Shown here piece by piece: positions 11,501 to 19,266 of a stretch of DNA of 64,000 nt (positions within the stretch are counted from its first letter, which is position 1; each line of letters opens with the position of its first letter). Position numbers and translations under genes: made by a program. The notes under the pieces were generated by a model, which made no database searches, had not been told where the DNA came from, and worked only from the letters and a program-made list of their open reading frames with translations. The stretch comes from Gammaproteobacteria bacterium MOLA455 (GTDB lineage Bacteria; Pseudomonadota; Gammaproteobacteria; Pseudomonadales; Porticoccaceae): positions 1,723,857 to 1,787,856 of the forward strand of contig AZIN01000001.1 of NCBI GenBank assembly GCA_000511875.1. The letters run 5' to 3'.

Positions 11501-11724
11501 TGTTAGATATTGAGATGCCGCGCATGGATGGTTTCGAGGTTGCGAGCCGGGTTCGTGCCAGTGATGAGCTGCGCAATATTCCGATTATTATGATTACCTC
11601 GCGAACCGGCGATAAGCACCGACAGCGCGCTATGGAACTGGGTGTAGACCACTATATGGGCAAGCCCTACCAAGAGGAGCATTTGGTGGAGACATTGGAC
11701 GAGTTACTTTCTACCCAAATCTAG
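5500..11724 (+). CDS. chpA: Hybrid chemotaxis histidine kinase ChpA
   Basis: A giant CheA-like hybrid kinase of 2074 residues at the core of the Pil-Chp system. A degenerate Hpt-like unit near residues 15-80 has HQITG (H54) in place of HTLKG. Three good Hpt domains follow, with phospho-histidines H693, H948 and H1320 in HTLKG contexts, separated by acidic low-complexity linkers. The dimerisation and ATPase core has its N box at about 1654-1663 (RNSVDHGIE), DDGRG at 1698-1702 and SGRGVGLDVV at 1748-1757. A CheW-like domain comes next, then a C-terminal receiver with D2003 in LLDIEMPRMDG. Pseudomonas ChpA is longer (about 2470 residues) with more phosphotransfer units. A region near 450-520 also looks like an Hpt without its histidine. 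Confidence 0.95.
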   Translation: MSDVQIKRIKTFTGLEWLIGEIENSLDAAFSELEAFTQNDSDETKIRFCLGHLHQITGPFKILEYEGCIFLVNEMEALAQAIIDKKVSNVNEACEILVKAIVKLPIYLRKLLSNREDRPETLILLLNDLRAAQGRSLVSEGVLFSPDTTSLKNLDENRPAYKPNSATSDMIKRLRQVYQLSLIKVIKDQEKAANYLNIVKVLQRMQELSKNSWRECLWSVAGETIKLVASGEIKFSLALKKLFRTLDTQIKLQAKEVAVGESSAPEYALFKNLLYYLTTIHPSSIALKVIWKNYNLAEAFPSGTVYPEHGRLVPQYDPLVVRSLVVAIQGELATVRSALERFSIEGGLSADNVREALPVLANMADTLALVGQGKLRDATTNVDARLQKIFSLQGVGIEDHDLADAVQSLAEIELALNTWAASPDKFSGTVDLESQQNQFEFDSASQVLLAESRTGIERIKEAVVGFINSQWDLQLLSHVPGMFNQLQGALQIIGLTRAASVVAGCTSYVEKLIAKESRQVEWHALDTFADAITIVEYYLEQFSANNDNDSYVKQDDVLVAAEESIYSLLQEDVPQQPPLQKVVSEAGLPLVPADISQEMVLLEEPQDPIARPIENQNDDQRKEPVSEPPSDNALPPILDSAEQDDEYIVDPEIIEIFVEEADEVLETLTALLPQWKNQIQDEELIATARRSFHTLKGSGRMVGAMAIGDLAWAIEELLNGVTNGRLKCTEMIVDLVEIAVQSIARMIPAFSANQPYEDSEQSVIAIAEAAQSLANQESMSPLAAALFGLKDSSDKVSEDEKVEIHALDNEQLDAKELGADEASNEEANNEELCAEELCAEELCSEEPGTENLENPTEALKDLNDSSSAGAATEEGPSKPQIVEQQSPIDGQLEAQQLRDQGEHEAILLEIFVNEAQGHLKTIDDFVLQARSSAPLYKTPSLALQRALHTLKGTAEMADFSELSELVTPLEEFVKELHHHQICLDEDIVHLVEDAADFFRAILARMTGGELVELPGLPLFRARLLELRDKAVGHLLRADYCDTDGKDFSAVRRLMAEGLLALQDYPALYDYLECQTAPPRVVFNELLTDLKAIQEQLVDADIGPILELAGLMTPIYRLLMDIGALPTRAVVDGLKESHEYLLNLFDMLAADQDLSSLPEVDKKRLADIEEQLTEQLAKKAELTKVSEDQESIPSAAKEPAEKSTAEVLSVAERPVKDQPGDDQTAVSDESELILPEENIDQPLIDLDCSEESFEDQGKVEKITEVVTSSMSLVDIELDNEIVGVFVEEADDIVSHIEELVMAWQSSPKEIELADRLKRDLHTLKGGARMAGFNGLGDRAHTIESLIDDTKDYNKRFFKTIISHQEMLVSVYDIVRQMALGGDIKALQQQLVDFEQGDLTGISSLADKQGESDSQNGVDSGADFMKSLVIPEMDKPGGAAQLTPDFSSAKKKSALDQNAIQGEIKEVVRIGAEVLDTLVNLSGENIIFRGRVEEQLSEFTQFLDEMDATVDRLQGQVRRLGTETEAQIDYRREQIEASGEADNFDPLEMDRYSHLQQLTGSLMESASDLNDLKETLNEKLIGTETLLLHQSRINTDLQEGLMKTRMVPFARIVPRLRRIVRQVGIELGKKVELRMDNIQGEMDRSVLDRMVAPLEHMIRNSVDHGIETEAERLEAGKPASGSIVITTYRQGGDIVIHLADDGRGLNVEKIRRRALEKDLIAEDAALSAYEISQFIFHPGFTTTDSVSQISGRGVGLDVVNSEVRQCGGRVDIETSVGFGTTFTIVLPFTLSVNRALMINVTGDHYGLSLNSIDGVHFMPRRAVDEAVANGSVISYAGSDYELCYLGTLLNPEILKRPDSLGEDAALVLFHSDNRRFAVQVDEIIGTKEIVVKTLGSQFSSVPGLGGATILSDGQVVVIIDLNELARVSIVDLPRIGHSGEKALEHESRSINELSTSILVVDDSVTVRKVTSRILRRQGYRVLTAKDGIEALKAMQDEIPAVILLDIEMPRMDGFEVASRVRASDELRNIPIIMITSRTGDKHRQRAMELGVDHYMGKPYQEEHLVETLDELLSTQI
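7987..8031 (+). repeat. 15-bp tandem repeat inside chpA
   Basis: Three consecutive in-frame copies of the 15-mer GAAGAGTTATGTGCT (7987-8001, 8002-8016, 8017-8031; the last has two changed bases), followed by a fourth GAAGAG start. They encode repeated E-E-L-C-A/S in the acidic linker between the first and second good Hpt domains of ChpA. The copies are nearly identical at DNA level, which points to recent slippage. Three cysteines in a flexible acidic linker are an unusual result. Confidence 0.9.
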
Positions 11725-11733
11725 AGGCAATCT

Positions 11734-12354
11734 ATGAACCGGCCAAAGGTTAAAGGGGAAGCGCAGGAAAAGATGAAAAATGTCTGGTTGCTGGGCGCGT
11801 CTACCGGAGGCCTGCAGGCGATACGTCAATTTTTAAGTCAAATTTCTCCGCGGGATGATCTGGCTTTCGTCTATGCTCAACACATAGGGGTGCAGCAAGT
11901 CGGGGTTTTATTGAAGATGATAGAAACCCATGCAGGCTGGCCGGCAAGGGTACCCTCTACTGGAGAGTTCATAAAACCTGGGACAGTAACTGTAATATCT
12001 CCAGAGTTTGACACTCGCGTGAGCCGGCAGGGTTGGATACTGCGCTTCGCATCCTCTTGGCATGGTCATTACGCGCCCTCCATCGACCAGCTAGCTAATC
12101 GCCTGGCTCTGTTATACAGGCGCGATTGCGGAGCCATTATATTTACTGGCATGGGTGACGATGGGGCTCGGGGCTGTCAGTCGATCAAACAGTATGGGGG
12201 ACAGGTCTGGGTTCAGGAGCCGGCTTCTTGCACAGTTGCGGCCATGCCTCAAGCAGTCATGGAGCGCTGTAACCCCGATTTTATCGGGACGGTTAAAGAG
12301 CTTGCTCAAAGACTAAATACGGATATTGTTCATATGGAGGCTTGTAGCCAATGA
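11734..12354 (+). CDS. chpB: CheB-type methylesterase ChpB, without receiver domain
   Basis: A protein of 206 residues corresponding only to the CheB catalytic domain. It removes methyl groups from receptor glutamates, countering PilK. The serine loop GASTGG, the histidine in YAQHIG and the aspartate loop IIFTGMGDDGARG give the Ser-His-Asp triad. No receiver domain precedes it, so it cannot be switched by phosphorylation as classical CheB is. It starts 9 nt after chpA. An internal ATG at 11773 (MKNVWLLGAS) would still keep the whole domain. Its stop overlaps the chpC ATG (ATGA). Confidence 0.9.
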   Translation: MNRPKVKGEAQEKMKNVWLLGASTGGLQAIRQFLSQISPRDDLAFVYAQHIGVQQVGVLLKMIETHAGWPARVPSTGEFIKPGTVTVISPEFDTRVSRQGWILRFASSWHGHYAPSIDQLANRLALLYRRDCGAIIFTGMGDDGARGCQSIKQYGGQVWVQEPASCTVAAMPQAVMERCNPDFIGTVKELAQRLNTDIVHMEACSQ

Positions 12355-12842
12355 GTTTGTTTTTTCTAGATCAAAAAAATCCTATTGCTCAGGTCGACTG
12401 TCTGTCAATTAACACAGGGCAATCGAATCTATTGGTTCCCATGCCCGCCATTGCCGAGATTATTCTCAATCAGGAGCTAATCGCCGACGAGGAAAAACCC
12501 CAGTGGATGTGTGGCTGGATTAAATGGCGCAATCTCACTATCCCGCTGATTGATTTTGCGGCACTGCAGCAGGCAAAACCCTGGACAGATTTTGGCAGCA
12601 GTATGCGGATAGTTGTGCTCAAAAGCCTAGTCGAAGGGCATGAACATCGCTACTACGGGATTATCTGCAAAGGGTTTCCCCATACTATTAGAGTTGAAGA
12701 AGACAGTGCTCTATCCGCTCAGGACGAAGTGGAAATCGCCGCCTGCATCAGTCTAAGCTTTGACCTTGATGGCCAGCATTTGGACCTGCCGGATTTTGCA
12801 GAAATTGAAGCCCATCTACGCACCATTCCTCAAAATCCGTAA
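12351..12842 (+). CDS. chpC: CheW-like protein ChpC
   Basis: A 163-residue CheW-like protein at the end of the Pil-Chp cluster. It shows the pattern LLVPMPAIAEIILNQ, then WMCGWIKWRNLTIPLIDFAAL, matching the two beta-barrel halves of a CheW fold. It overlaps chpB by 4 nt. In Pseudomonas, ChpC is an accessory adaptor thought to feed additional receptor input to ChpA. Sequence conservation is weaker than in PilI, so the name rests partly on position. No strong terminator is visible in the 166 bp after it. Confidence 0.85.
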   Translation: MSLFFLDQKNPIAQVDCLSINTGQSNLLVPMPAIAEIILNQELIADEEKPQWMCGWIKWRNLTIPLIDFAALQQAKPWTDFGSSMRIVVLKSLVEGHEHRYYGIICKGFPHTIRVEEDSALSAQDEVEIAACISLSFDLDGQHLDLPDFAEIEAHLRTIPQNP

Positions 12843-13008
12843 TTAATTTGCCGAGCAAAATTCCCCGCTATATGTCCTCTCAGGGTGGGTGACCTGCCGT
12901 CCACAGATTGGTAGTATTAAGCAGCCTGCCCCAATGTTAGGCTTAGAACTACATCTGATAATAACAATTAAAAAACCATAATAGGAAAGACACCTTGAGG
13001 AACAGAGC

Positions 13009-14631
13009 ATGAATGGCTTAATGATGGACTCCCAGCTGACTATAACGTCAATAATGAAACACGCTGACCTAATTAACGGTAAGAGCGAGATTGTTTCAGT
13101 AACCGGCGACAATCCACTGCATAAATATACTTATAAAGACGCCTTCCGCCGTGTACGCCAAATGGCTAATGCTTTGCAAAAGGTGGGTTTTCAGTCGGGA
13201 GACAGGATTGCCACTCTGGCTTGGAACGACTACCGTCACTTTGAGCTCTATTACGCAATTTCTTGTTCAGGGCAGGTTTGTCATACGGTTAACCCGCGTC
13301 TTTTCCCAGAGCAGATCGACTTTATTATCAATCATGCCGAAGATCAGTTTATTTTCACTGACCCCATGTTTGTTCCTCTATTGGAGCAGCTTCAAGGTAG
13401 CCTTTCCACGGTTAGAGGCTATGTAATCATGACTGATGCGGCCAATATGCCGGAGACCAGTCTTGCAAATGCTCACTGCTACGAGACCTTTATTGAAGGA
13501 GAGCCAGATAACTTTGACTGGCCAGAACTAGAGGAGAACAGTGCCAGCTCCATGTGTTACACCTCTGGCACCACTGGCAACCCTAAGGGCGTTCTCTACA
13601 GCCATCGCAGTACGGTTTTACACTCCATTGTTGGCTCAACGCCAGACGTGATGAACCTCGCCTCGAAAGATGTGGTGATGCCCATAGTGCCAATGTTTCA
13701 TGTTAACGCGTGGGGAACAGCCTACAACGGTCCAATGGTTGGCGCTAAGCTTGTGTTCCCGGGCCCAAAAATGGCCGATGGCGAAACATTGACCAATCTA
13801 ATTAACTCAGAAAAAGTTAACTATTCCCTCGGCGTGCCCACTGTTTGGCTGGCCCTCGTGGGATATCTCAATGCCACAGGAAAAACTATAGAGACGCTTA
13901 AGTCTGTAGTCTCTGGTGGCTCTGCCTGCCCGCTGTCGCTGATGCAGGAAATGGAAAAGCACGGCGTTATGGTACATATGGGCTGGGGTATGACTGAAAT
14001 GAGTCCTCTGGGATCTTATAATCGACCCCAGGAGTGGATGAAGGATGGCACCCAGGATGAACAGGACACCTGGCGTGTTCGCGCCGGTCGTGTGGTCTTT
14101 GGTGTCGAAATGAAAATTGTCGATGGCGACAACAACGAGCTACCCTGGGATGGTGTTGCCTCCGGTGTCTTGCTTGTGAAAGGCCCCTGGGTCTGTAGTG
14201 GCTACTATCGTCTTGATGATAAGCCCGCAGTAGATGCAGACGGTTGGTTCAATACTGGTGATATGGCGGCCATAGACGAACAGGGTTATGTGACCATTAC
14301 TGACCGCATCAAAGACGTTATTAAATCTGGCGGTGAGTGGATCAGCTCTATTGATGTGGAGAATGCCGCTATGGCTCACCCAGATGTTCAAGAGGCGGCA
14401 GTCATTGGCGTCTCGCATCCCAAGTGGACTGAGCGGCCCCTGTTGATCGTTATTCCTGTTGAAGGATCTAGTCCTGATAAAGACGCCATACTGGCTTCTC
14501 TCGAGGGCAAGATCGCCAAATGGTGGACACCTGAAGACTGTGTTTTTGTCGAAGAGATTCCTCATACAGCAACCGGAAAGATCAGCAAGAAAGATTTGCG
14601 CGATCAGTTTAAGGATTATGTCTACTCTTGA
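13009..14631 (+). CDS. Acyl-CoA synthetase (AlkK/DmdB-like AMP-forming ligase)
   Basis: A 540-residue AMP-dependent synthetase/ligase that activates a carboxylic acid to its CoA thioester through an acyl-adenylate. The AMP-binding signature YTSGTTGNPKGVLYSHRS (about 184-201), GWGMTEMSP, the hinge region YVTITDRIKDVIKSGGEWIS and the catalytic lysine in ATGKISKKDLR are all present. The N-terminus (LAWNDYRHFELYYAIS, CHTVNPRLFPEQI) groups it with medium-chain ligase AlkK and methylthiopropionyl-CoA ligase DmdB. Which acid it uses cannot be told from sequence. It is a single gene with GAGG ahead of the ATG; alternative long-chain FadD roles are possible. Confidence 0.88.
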   Translation: MNGLMMDSQLTITSIMKHADLINGKSEIVSVTGDNPLHKYTYKDAFRRVRQMANALQKVGFQSGDRIATLAWNDYRHFELYYAISCSGQVCHTVNPRLFPEQIDFIINHAEDQFIFTDPMFVPLLEQLQGSLSTVRGYVIMTDAANMPETSLANAHCYETFIEGEPDNFDWPELEENSASSMCYTSGTTGNPKGVLYSHRSTVLHSIVGSTPDVMNLASKDVVMPIVPMFHVNAWGTAYNGPMVGAKLVFPGPKMADGETLTNLINSEKVNYSLGVPTVWLALVGYLNATGKTIETLKSVVSGGSACPLSLMQEMEKHGVMVHMGWGMTEMSPLGSYNRPQEWMKDGTQDEQDTWRVRAGRVVFGVEMKIVDGDNNELPWDGVASGVLLVKGPWVCSGYYRLDDKPAVDADGWFNTGDMAAIDEQGYVTITDRIKDVIKSGGEWISSIDVENAAMAHPDVQEAAVIGVSHPKWTERPLLIVIPVEGSSPDKDAILASLEGKIAKWWTPEDCVFVEEIPHTATGKISKKDLRDQFKDYVYS

Positions 14632-14641
14632 GTGTCAACCG

Positions 14642-14694
14642 ATTGGTAGGGTCTGGCGTTACTTAATGAGCTCCACTAAATAGGCTCTACCAAT
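14642..14694 (+). terminator. Long inverted repeat after the acyl-CoA ligase gene
   Basis: ATTGGTAGGGTC (14642-14653) pairs with GGCTCTACCAAT (14683-14694), 12 pairs including two G-U, with a 29-nt interior. It begins 10 nt after the ligase stop and ends 19 nt before the EF-hand start codon. No strong T-run follows, so it may be a weak terminator or an mRNA-protecting stem, or a site for the downstream gene. Confidence 0.45.
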
Positions 14695-14713
14695 TTAAAC
14701 AAGAGGAAAGTGT

Positions 14714-15028
14714 ATGCGTAATCTACTGGTTTTTACTCTGCTGGCTGTGGTTTCACTGGGCGCCCTGGCCGATCACCACGGCGGTGATAATGATGGCAAG
14801 GCTCGCCACCATAAAGGCATTTTCAAACAGGCTGATCAAGATGGTGATGGCGCCGTCTCTACTGAGGAGCATGAGCAAGCTCTAGAGAAAATGGCGGATA
14901 AGCGTCGTGAACGCTTCTCTAAAATGGACAGCGATGGCAATGGGTCTCTCACTCAAGAAGAAGCTCGTGCGGCCAAGCAGGAGCGCCGCGAGAAAATAAA
15001 AGAAAAGCATCAGCAAAAACACAACTAA
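14714..15028 (+). CDS. Small exported EF-hand calcium-binding protein
   Basis: A 104-residue protein with an N-terminal signal peptide (hydrophobic run, probable cleavage after LGALA near residue 19). Two canonical EF-hand loops follow: DQDGDGAVSTEE at about 37-48 and DSDGNGSLTQEE at about 73-84. The rest is charged and histidine/lysine-rich, ending in a basic helix. It probably binds calcium in the periplasm. No known partner is adjacent. AGAGGAAAG sits just ahead of the ATG, and an excellent intrinsic terminator follows, so it looks like a monocistronic unit. Confidence 0.85.
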   Translation: MRNLLVFTLLAVVSLGALADHHGGDNDGKARHHKGIFKQADQDGDGAVSTEEHEQALEKMADKRRERFSKMDSDGNGSLTQEEARAAKQERREKIKEKHQQKHN

Positions 15029-15052
15029 ATCGCCATAAGTTGTCAGTTGAGA

Positions 15053-15084
15053 AAAGACCATCTGGGAACAGTTGGTCTTTTTTC
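15053..15084 (+). terminator. Intrinsic terminator after the EF-hand gene
   Basis: The arms AAAGACCA (15053-15060) and TGGTCTTT (15073-15080) enclose, across one T-T mismatch, an inner CTG/CAG helix capped by a GGAA tetraloop. A T-run to 15084 follows. It lies 25 nt after the EF-hand stop on the same strand. Confidence 0.9.
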
Positions 15085-15186
15085 TTTTGGGCTTTTCTTG
15101 AAGCTCAGACCTCTTTGATAGGCAAAGTATTTGCACCCCATACCGAAGTCCCGCATGATTACGCCTGAATTGACTTCTGGTGTTAT

Positions 15187-15855
15187 ATGACTGAATTTTT
15201 GATTGCTCCATCCATCCTATCTGCCAACTTTGCCCGCCTCGGCGAAGAGGTTGATGCGGTTCTTGAAGCCGGTGCAGATGTTGTCCATTTTGATGTTATG
15301 GACAACCATTATGTGCCCAATCTGACGATCGGACCTATGGTCTGTAAAGCACTGCGTGACCATGGTGTCACCGCCCCCATCGATGTGCATCTGATGGTGC
15401 AGCCTGTGGATGATTTGATCCGCATGTTTGCCGATGCTGGCGCAACCTACATTACCTTTCATCCCGAAGCTTCCAATCACGTCGATCGCTCGCTGCAGCT
15501 GATTCGCGATCTCGGCTGCAAGGCCGGCTTAGTCTTAAATCCAGCAACCAGTCTAGAGACCGTGCGCTGGGTGATGGATCGAATGGATATGCTGTTACTG
15601 ATGTCAGTCAACCCAGGTTTTGGCGGTCAGAAATTTATTCCGGCTACACTGAATAAACTAGCGGCAGCGCGTCAGATGATCGATAGTAGTGGCCATGATA
15701 TTCGTCTAGAAATCGATGGTGGTGTAACCGTAAAAAATATCCGTGAGATCGCTGCGGCCGGAGCAGATACCTTTGTCGCCGGTTCGGCAATCTATGGCGC
15801 CGATGACTATGCTGAGGTTATCGCTAAGATGCGCAGCGAATTGGCACAGGCATAA
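15187..15855 (+). CDS. rpe: Ribulose-phosphate 3-epimerase
   Basis: A 222-residue TIM-barrel enzyme interconverting ribulose 5-phosphate and xylulose 5-phosphate in the pentose phosphate and Calvin pathways. Family motifs are clear: [17 protein letters not shown] at the N-terminus, [18 protein letters not shown] with metal and catalytic residues, [20 protein letters not shown], and LEIDGGV with the second catalytic aspartate. It precedes the trp genes; the rpe-trpE link is common in gammaproteobacteria. A run of 18-bp tandem repeats begins at its stop codon. Confidence 0.97.
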   Translation: MTEFLIAPSILSANFARLGEEVDAVLEAGADVVHFDVMDNHYVPNLTIGPMVCKALRDHGVTAPIDVHLMVQPVDDLIRMFADAGATYITFHPEASNHVDRSLQLIRDLGCKAGLVLNPATSLETVRWVMDRMDMLLLMSVNPGFGGQKFIPATLNKLAAARQMIDSSGHDIRLEIDGGVTVKNIREIAAAGADTFVAGSAIYGADDYAEVIAKMRSELAQA

Positions 15856-15925
15856 AGAGCCTTCAGCGAATAAAGAGCCTTCAGCGAGTAAAAGAGCCTT
15901 CAGCGAGTAAAGCGCCCACAGCGAG
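15853..15925 (+). repeat. 18-bp tandem repeat beginning at the rpe stop codon
   Basis: Four head-to-tail units of the type TAAAGAGCCTTCAGCGAG at 15853-15870, 15871-15888, 15889-15907 (one extra A) and 15908-15925 (diverged, CGCCCACAGCGAG). The first unit starts with the rpe TAA itself, and every unit carries an in-line TAA. The first three are nearly identical, suggesting recent slippage. There are no spacers, so this is not a CRISPR. Confidence 0.9.
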
Positions 15926-15964
15926 TGAATAGCAAGGGTAATTGATAATCTTTCGCACGGACGG

Positions 15965-15992
15965 TTGTCGCATCGGTGCAAATGCTTACAAT
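15965..15992 (+). promoter_or_regulatory. Probable trp operon promoter
   Basis: TTGTCG (15965-15970) and TACAAT (15987-15992) separated by 16 nt form a plausible sigma-70 promoter. Transcription would begin near 15999, about 20 nt before the leader peptide start at 16019 and after the tandem repeats. Confidence 0.55.
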
Positions 15993-16018
15993 AGCAACCT
16001 CAGTTTCGGAGATAGTAC

Positions 16019-16081
16019 GTGAAAGATTCGAGTTCTAAACAGTTTGACAGCAATTGTCACAGGTGGCGTTGGCGCAACTAG
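16019..16081 (+). CDS. trpL: Putative trp leader peptide (20 residues)
   Basis: A short frame that starts with GTG at 16019 and is preceded by GGAG at 16008-16011 (7-nt gap). It encodes 20 residues ending R-W-R-W-R-N before TAG. Two UGG codons separated by one arginine codon, just before the stop and 61 nt upstream of trpE, are the hallmark of an attenuation leader. The first Trp codon lies inside GGTGGC (16062-16067), which can pair with GCCACC (16108-16113), so a ribosome stalled for tryptophan would free the distal strand. No U-run hairpin is visible before trpE, so the exact mechanism is open. Attenuation of trpE and trpGDC is known in Pseudomonas putida. Confidence 0.65.
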   Translation: MKDSSSKQFDSNCHRWRWRN

Positions 16082-16142
16082 AGCCATTGAGGCGTGCTGA
16101 CGTCTGTGCCACCACATTCTGTTAAAGAACAAGGATCCTATT

Positions 16143-17633
16143 ATGACACCCGAAAAATTTGCCGAATTAGCCTGCCAAGAATACAACCGTATTCCCGTTA
16201 CCCGCGAAGTGCTGGCTGATCTAGAAACCCCCCTTAGTGTTTATTTGAAGTTGGCTTTTGGGCCAAACTCCTACCTATTTGAATCAGTGCAGGGCGGCGA
16301 GAAGTGGGGCCGTTATTCTCTGATTGGCCTGCACACCTCCACAGTTCTCAAAGTCTTCGGTAGCCGACTGGAAATTATTCGCGACAGCAAGCCTATGGTT
16401 AATCGTCAGACTAGTGATCCCCTAGCTGAGGTGGAGCGATTCCGCCAGCTATTTAGTATGCCCGACCTGCCAAACTTGCCGCGATTCACTGGTGGCCTAG
16501 TGGGCTACTTTGGCTATGACACGGTGCGTTTTGTGGAGCCTAAGTTAGCCCATAGCGCGCCCCCAGACGCACTGGGGACTCCAGATATCTTGCTGATGGC
16601 TTCGGATGAGGTGGCGATCTTCGATAACCTCTCTGGCACCATCATGTTAGTAGTTCATGTGGATGCTAAAGACCAAGATGCTCTAGCTAAAGCGCAAGCC
16701 CGCCTAGATGAGCTTGAGGTCAAGCTTGAACAGCCAGCACCGCAACTGCCACCGATGAATATGTCTGGTGACGGGATCTCTGAAAAAGATTTTGTCTCGA
16801 GTTTTGGTGAGCAGGATTTCAAAGCCGCAGTCAATAAAGTCAAAGACTATGTCATGGCCGGTGATGTAATGCAGGTGGTGCCATCCCAGCGTCTCTCAGC
16901 CCCTTTTCGCGCCGAGCCGATCAATCTCTACCGCGCGCTGCGCCGGCTTAATCCCTCTCCCTACATGTACTTCCTCGACCTCGACGGCTTTCATATTGTC
17001 GGTTCGTCCCCAGAGGTTCTCGCTCGTCTCGAAGATGGCGAAGTTACGGTTCGACCTATAGCTGGCACCCGTAAACGCGGCGCAACGATTGAAGAAGATC
17101 AGGCTATGGAAGATGAGATGCTCGCCGACCCTAAGGAAATTGCAGAGCACCTAATGCTGATTGATTTAGGTCGCAACGATGTCGGCCGCATCAGTAAAAC
17201 AGGTACTGTCGAAGTCACTGAAAAGATGGTCGTTGAGCGCTACTCCCATGTTATGCATATTACCTCTAATGTAGTTGGCCGAGTAAACGATGGTATGGGT
17301 GCTCTGGAAGTGCTTAAAGCGACATTGCCCGCCGGCACCTTGAGCGGTGCGCCAAAAATTCGCGCCATGGAAATTATTGATGAGCTCGAGCCAGTGAAGC
17401 GTAATATCTACGGCGGAGCGGTGGGTTATATAGGTTGGAACGGCAATATGGATACCGCTATCGCCATCCGCACTGCGGTTATCAAAGACAACATGCTCCA
17501 TGTTCAGGCTGGCGCCGGTGTAGTAGCCGATTCGGTGCCCGAGCTTGAGTGGAAAGAGACCAATAATAAAGCCCGAGCGCTCATGCGCGCAGCAGCAATG
17601 GTTTGCGAGAAAGCCTCTGGAGAGTCGAAATGA
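16143..17633 (+). CDS. trpE: Anthranilate synthase component I
   Basis: A 496-residue chorismate-using subunit that makes anthranilate with ammonia from TrpG, the first committed step to tryptophan. The feedback-site motif appears as [20 protein letters not shown] near residue 40. The catalytic core shows [59 protein letters not shown] and [17 protein letters not shown] at 16131-16135 lies 7 nt ahead of the ATG. Its TGA overlaps the trpG ATG. The upstream promoter and leader peptide suggest tryptophan-dependent control. Confidence 0.97.
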   Translation: MTPEKFAELACQEYNRIPVTREVLADLETPLSVYLKLAFGPNSYLFESVQGGEKWGRYSLIGLHTSTVLKVFGSRLEIIRDSKPMVNRQTSDPLAEVERFRQLFSMPDLPNLPRFTGGLVGYFGYDTVRFVEPKLAHSAPPDALGTPDILLMASDEVAIFDNLSGTIMLVVHVDAKDQDALAKAQARLDELEVKLEQPAPQLPPMNMSGDGISEKDFVSSFGEQDFKAAVNKVKDYVMAGDVMQVVPSQRLSAPFRAEPINLYRALRRLNPSPYMYFLDLDGFHIVGSSPEVLARLEDGEVTVRPIAGTRKRGATIEEDQAMEDEMLADPKEIAEHLMLIDLGRNDVGRISKTGTVEVTEKMVVERYSHVMHITSNVVGRVNDGMGALEVLKATLPAGTLSGAPKIRAMEIIDELEPVKRNIYGGAVGYIGWNGNMDTAIAIRTAVIKDNMLHVQAGAGVVADSVPELEWKETNNKARALMRAAAMVCEKASGESK

Positions 17634-18208
17634 TTTTAATGATCGATAACTATGACTCGTTTACCTACAACATTGTCCAGTACCTCGCCGAGCTAAAGGC
17701 CGATGTCCAGGTCTATCGCAATGACGAGATTAGCATTGCTGATATCGAGCGTTTGGCGCCGGAGAAAATTGTTATCTCACCAGGCCCCTGTACCCCTAAT
17801 CAAGCAGGTATTTCTGTCGAGACCATTACGCACTTTGCCGGTCGTCTGCCGATTCTCGGTGTTTGCCTTGGTCACCAGAGTATTGCTCAGGCTTTTGGTG
17901 GCAAGATTGTCCGAGCAAAGCAAGTGATGCACGGCAAAACCTCACCAATGCACCACAGTAATAGTGGCGTATTTGCCGGATTGACTAATCCGTTTGAGGC
18001 AACCCGATATCATTCCTTGGTCATCGAGCAGAGCAGCCTGCCAAGCTGTCTTGAAATCACAGCTTGGACCGAACATGAAGATGGCAGTCTCGATGAGATT
18101 ATGGGGGTGCGTCACAAAACACTGCCAATCGAAGGTGTGCAATTTCATCCCGAATCAATACTGACCCAGCACGGCCATGACCTGCTAAATAATTTCCTCA
18201 AAGGTTAA
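17630..18208 (+). CDS. trpG: Anthranilate synthase component II (glutamine amidotransferase)
   Basis: A 192-residue class I glutamine amidotransferase supplying ammonia to TrpE. It starts [19 protein letters not shown]. The nucleophile loop is [15 protein letters not shown], and the His/Glu part of the triad is in [15 protein letters not shown] chose the ATG at 17630 rather than an upstream codon at 17603 inside trpE, because it begins exactly at the conserved N-terminus, overlaps the trpE stop as ATGA and has GGAGAG ahead of it. trpD follows after only 2 nt. Such subunits can also serve 4-amino-4-deoxychorismate synthase (PabA role). Confidence 0.96.
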   Translation: MILMIDNYDSFTYNIVQYLAELKADVQVYRNDEISIADIERLAPEKIVISPGPCTPNQAGISVETITHFAGRLPILGVCLGHQSIAQAFGGKIVRAKQVMHGKTSPMHHSNSGVFAGLTNPFEATRYHSLVIEQSSLPSCLEITAWTEHEDGSLDEIMGVRHKTLPIEGVQFHPESILTQHGHDLLNNFLKG

Positions 18209-18210
18209 AT

Positions 18211-19248
18211 ATGGATATCAAACAGGCATTAGAAATCGTTGTACTGGGCACACATCTCAGCGCTCCGGAAATGCGCGATGTGATGCGCCAGATTATGACC
18301 GGCAATGCCAGTGATGCTCAGATCGGTGCTTTTCTAATTGCTCTGCGTATGAAAGGCGAGAGTATCGATGAGATAGCTGGCGCCGTTGAAGTTATGCGCG
18401 AGCTGGCGACTGGCGTGAAAGTATCCGGCGAAGGTCTAGTGGATATAGTCGGCACTGGTGGCGATGAATCCAATCTGTTTAATGTCTCTACTGCCGCCAC
18501 CCTCGTGGTTGCCGCGGCCGGTGGTTCAGTTGCTAAACACGGCAATCGATCTGTTAGCAGCAACAGTGGTGCCGCCGATGTACTCGAAGCCGCTGGGGTT
18601 AATTTAAATCTCAGTCCCGAGCAAGTGGCGCTCTGCGTAAAGGAGTTGGGTGTTGGCTTTATGTTTGCGCCAGCTCATCACAGTGCCATGAAACATGCAA
18701 TTGGTCCGCGTCGTGAACTGGGCCTGCGAACCATTTTTAATATCCTTGGCCCCATGACCAATCCCGCTGGAGTTACCCGCCAGCTCATTGGTGTTTATGA
18801 CCAAGCTCTGTGCAAGCCTATGGCCGAGGTGCTCGGACGTTTGGGTGCCGAGCATATTATGGTAGTGCACTCCGCTGACGGCTTAGATGAAATTAGTATT
18901 GCCACGGAGACTGCAGTAGCTGAATACAAAGAGGGTATTATTAGGGAATACAATATTGCCCCTGAAGACTTTATGATAGAGCGTCAGAGCCTCGATGGTT
19001 TGAGCGTGGATAACGCGCAGCAGTCCCTAGAGCTGATTAAAGATGCCTTGGGCAAACAGGCAGCTGCCAATGGTGCAAAGGCCGCTGATCTGATCGCTCT
19101 TAATGCCGGTGCGGCACTTTATGTAGCTGGCTGTGCCGGTAGTATTAAAGAGGGTGTGGCCATGGCGCAGGACGCCATTGGCGCAGGATTGGCGCGGGCT
19201 AAATTAACTGATCTAGCGACCTTTACTCAGGTTCAGCAAGACGCTTAA
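18211..19248 (+). CDS. trpD: Anthranilate phosphoribosyltransferase
   Basis: A 345-residue enzyme that transfers phosphoribose from PRPP to anthranilate. Diagnostic stretches are [19 protein letters not shown] (PRPP loop), [43 protein letters not shown] and [11 protein letters not shown]. It is of normal length. It sits 2 nt after trpG and 18 nt before trpC in the same orientation, so trpE-G-D-C is read as one operon. Confidence 0.97.
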   Translation: MDIKQALEIVVLGTHLSAPEMRDVMRQIMTGNASDAQIGAFLIALRMKGESIDEIAGAVEVMRELATGVKVSGEGLVDIVGTGGDESNLFNVSTAATLVVAAAGGSVAKHGNRSVSSNSGAADVLEAAGVNLNLSPEQVALCVKELGVGFMFAPAHHSAMKHAIGPRRELGLRTIFNILGPMTNPAGVTRQLIGVYDQALCKPMAEVLGRLGAEHIMVVHSADGLDEISIATETAVAEYKEGIIREYNIAPEDFMIERQSLDGLSVDNAQQSLELIKDALGKQAAANGAKAADLIALNAGAALYVAGCAGSIKEGVAMAQDAIGAGLARAKLTDLATFTQVQQDA

Positions 19249-19266
19249 AAATAAAGAGAAATTGAA

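Noticed and set aside
12843..13112. Minus-strand frame of 89 codons after chpC
   Set aside because: It overlaps the start of the acyl-CoA ligase gene, has no recognisable family and no good ribosome site.
15853..15925. Direct repeats that might be a small CRISPR array
   Set aside because: The 18-bp units are contiguous with no spacers and no cas genes nearby; this is a tandem repeat.
15706..15981. Minus-strand reading frame with repeated [12 protein letters not shown]
   Set aside because: It runs antisense through rpe, and its repetitive part comes only from the tandem repeat after rpe.
16082..16142. Classical intrinsic attenuator terminator before trpE
   Set aside because: No stable hairpin followed by a T-run is visible; only the 16062-16067/16108-16113 pairing is clear.
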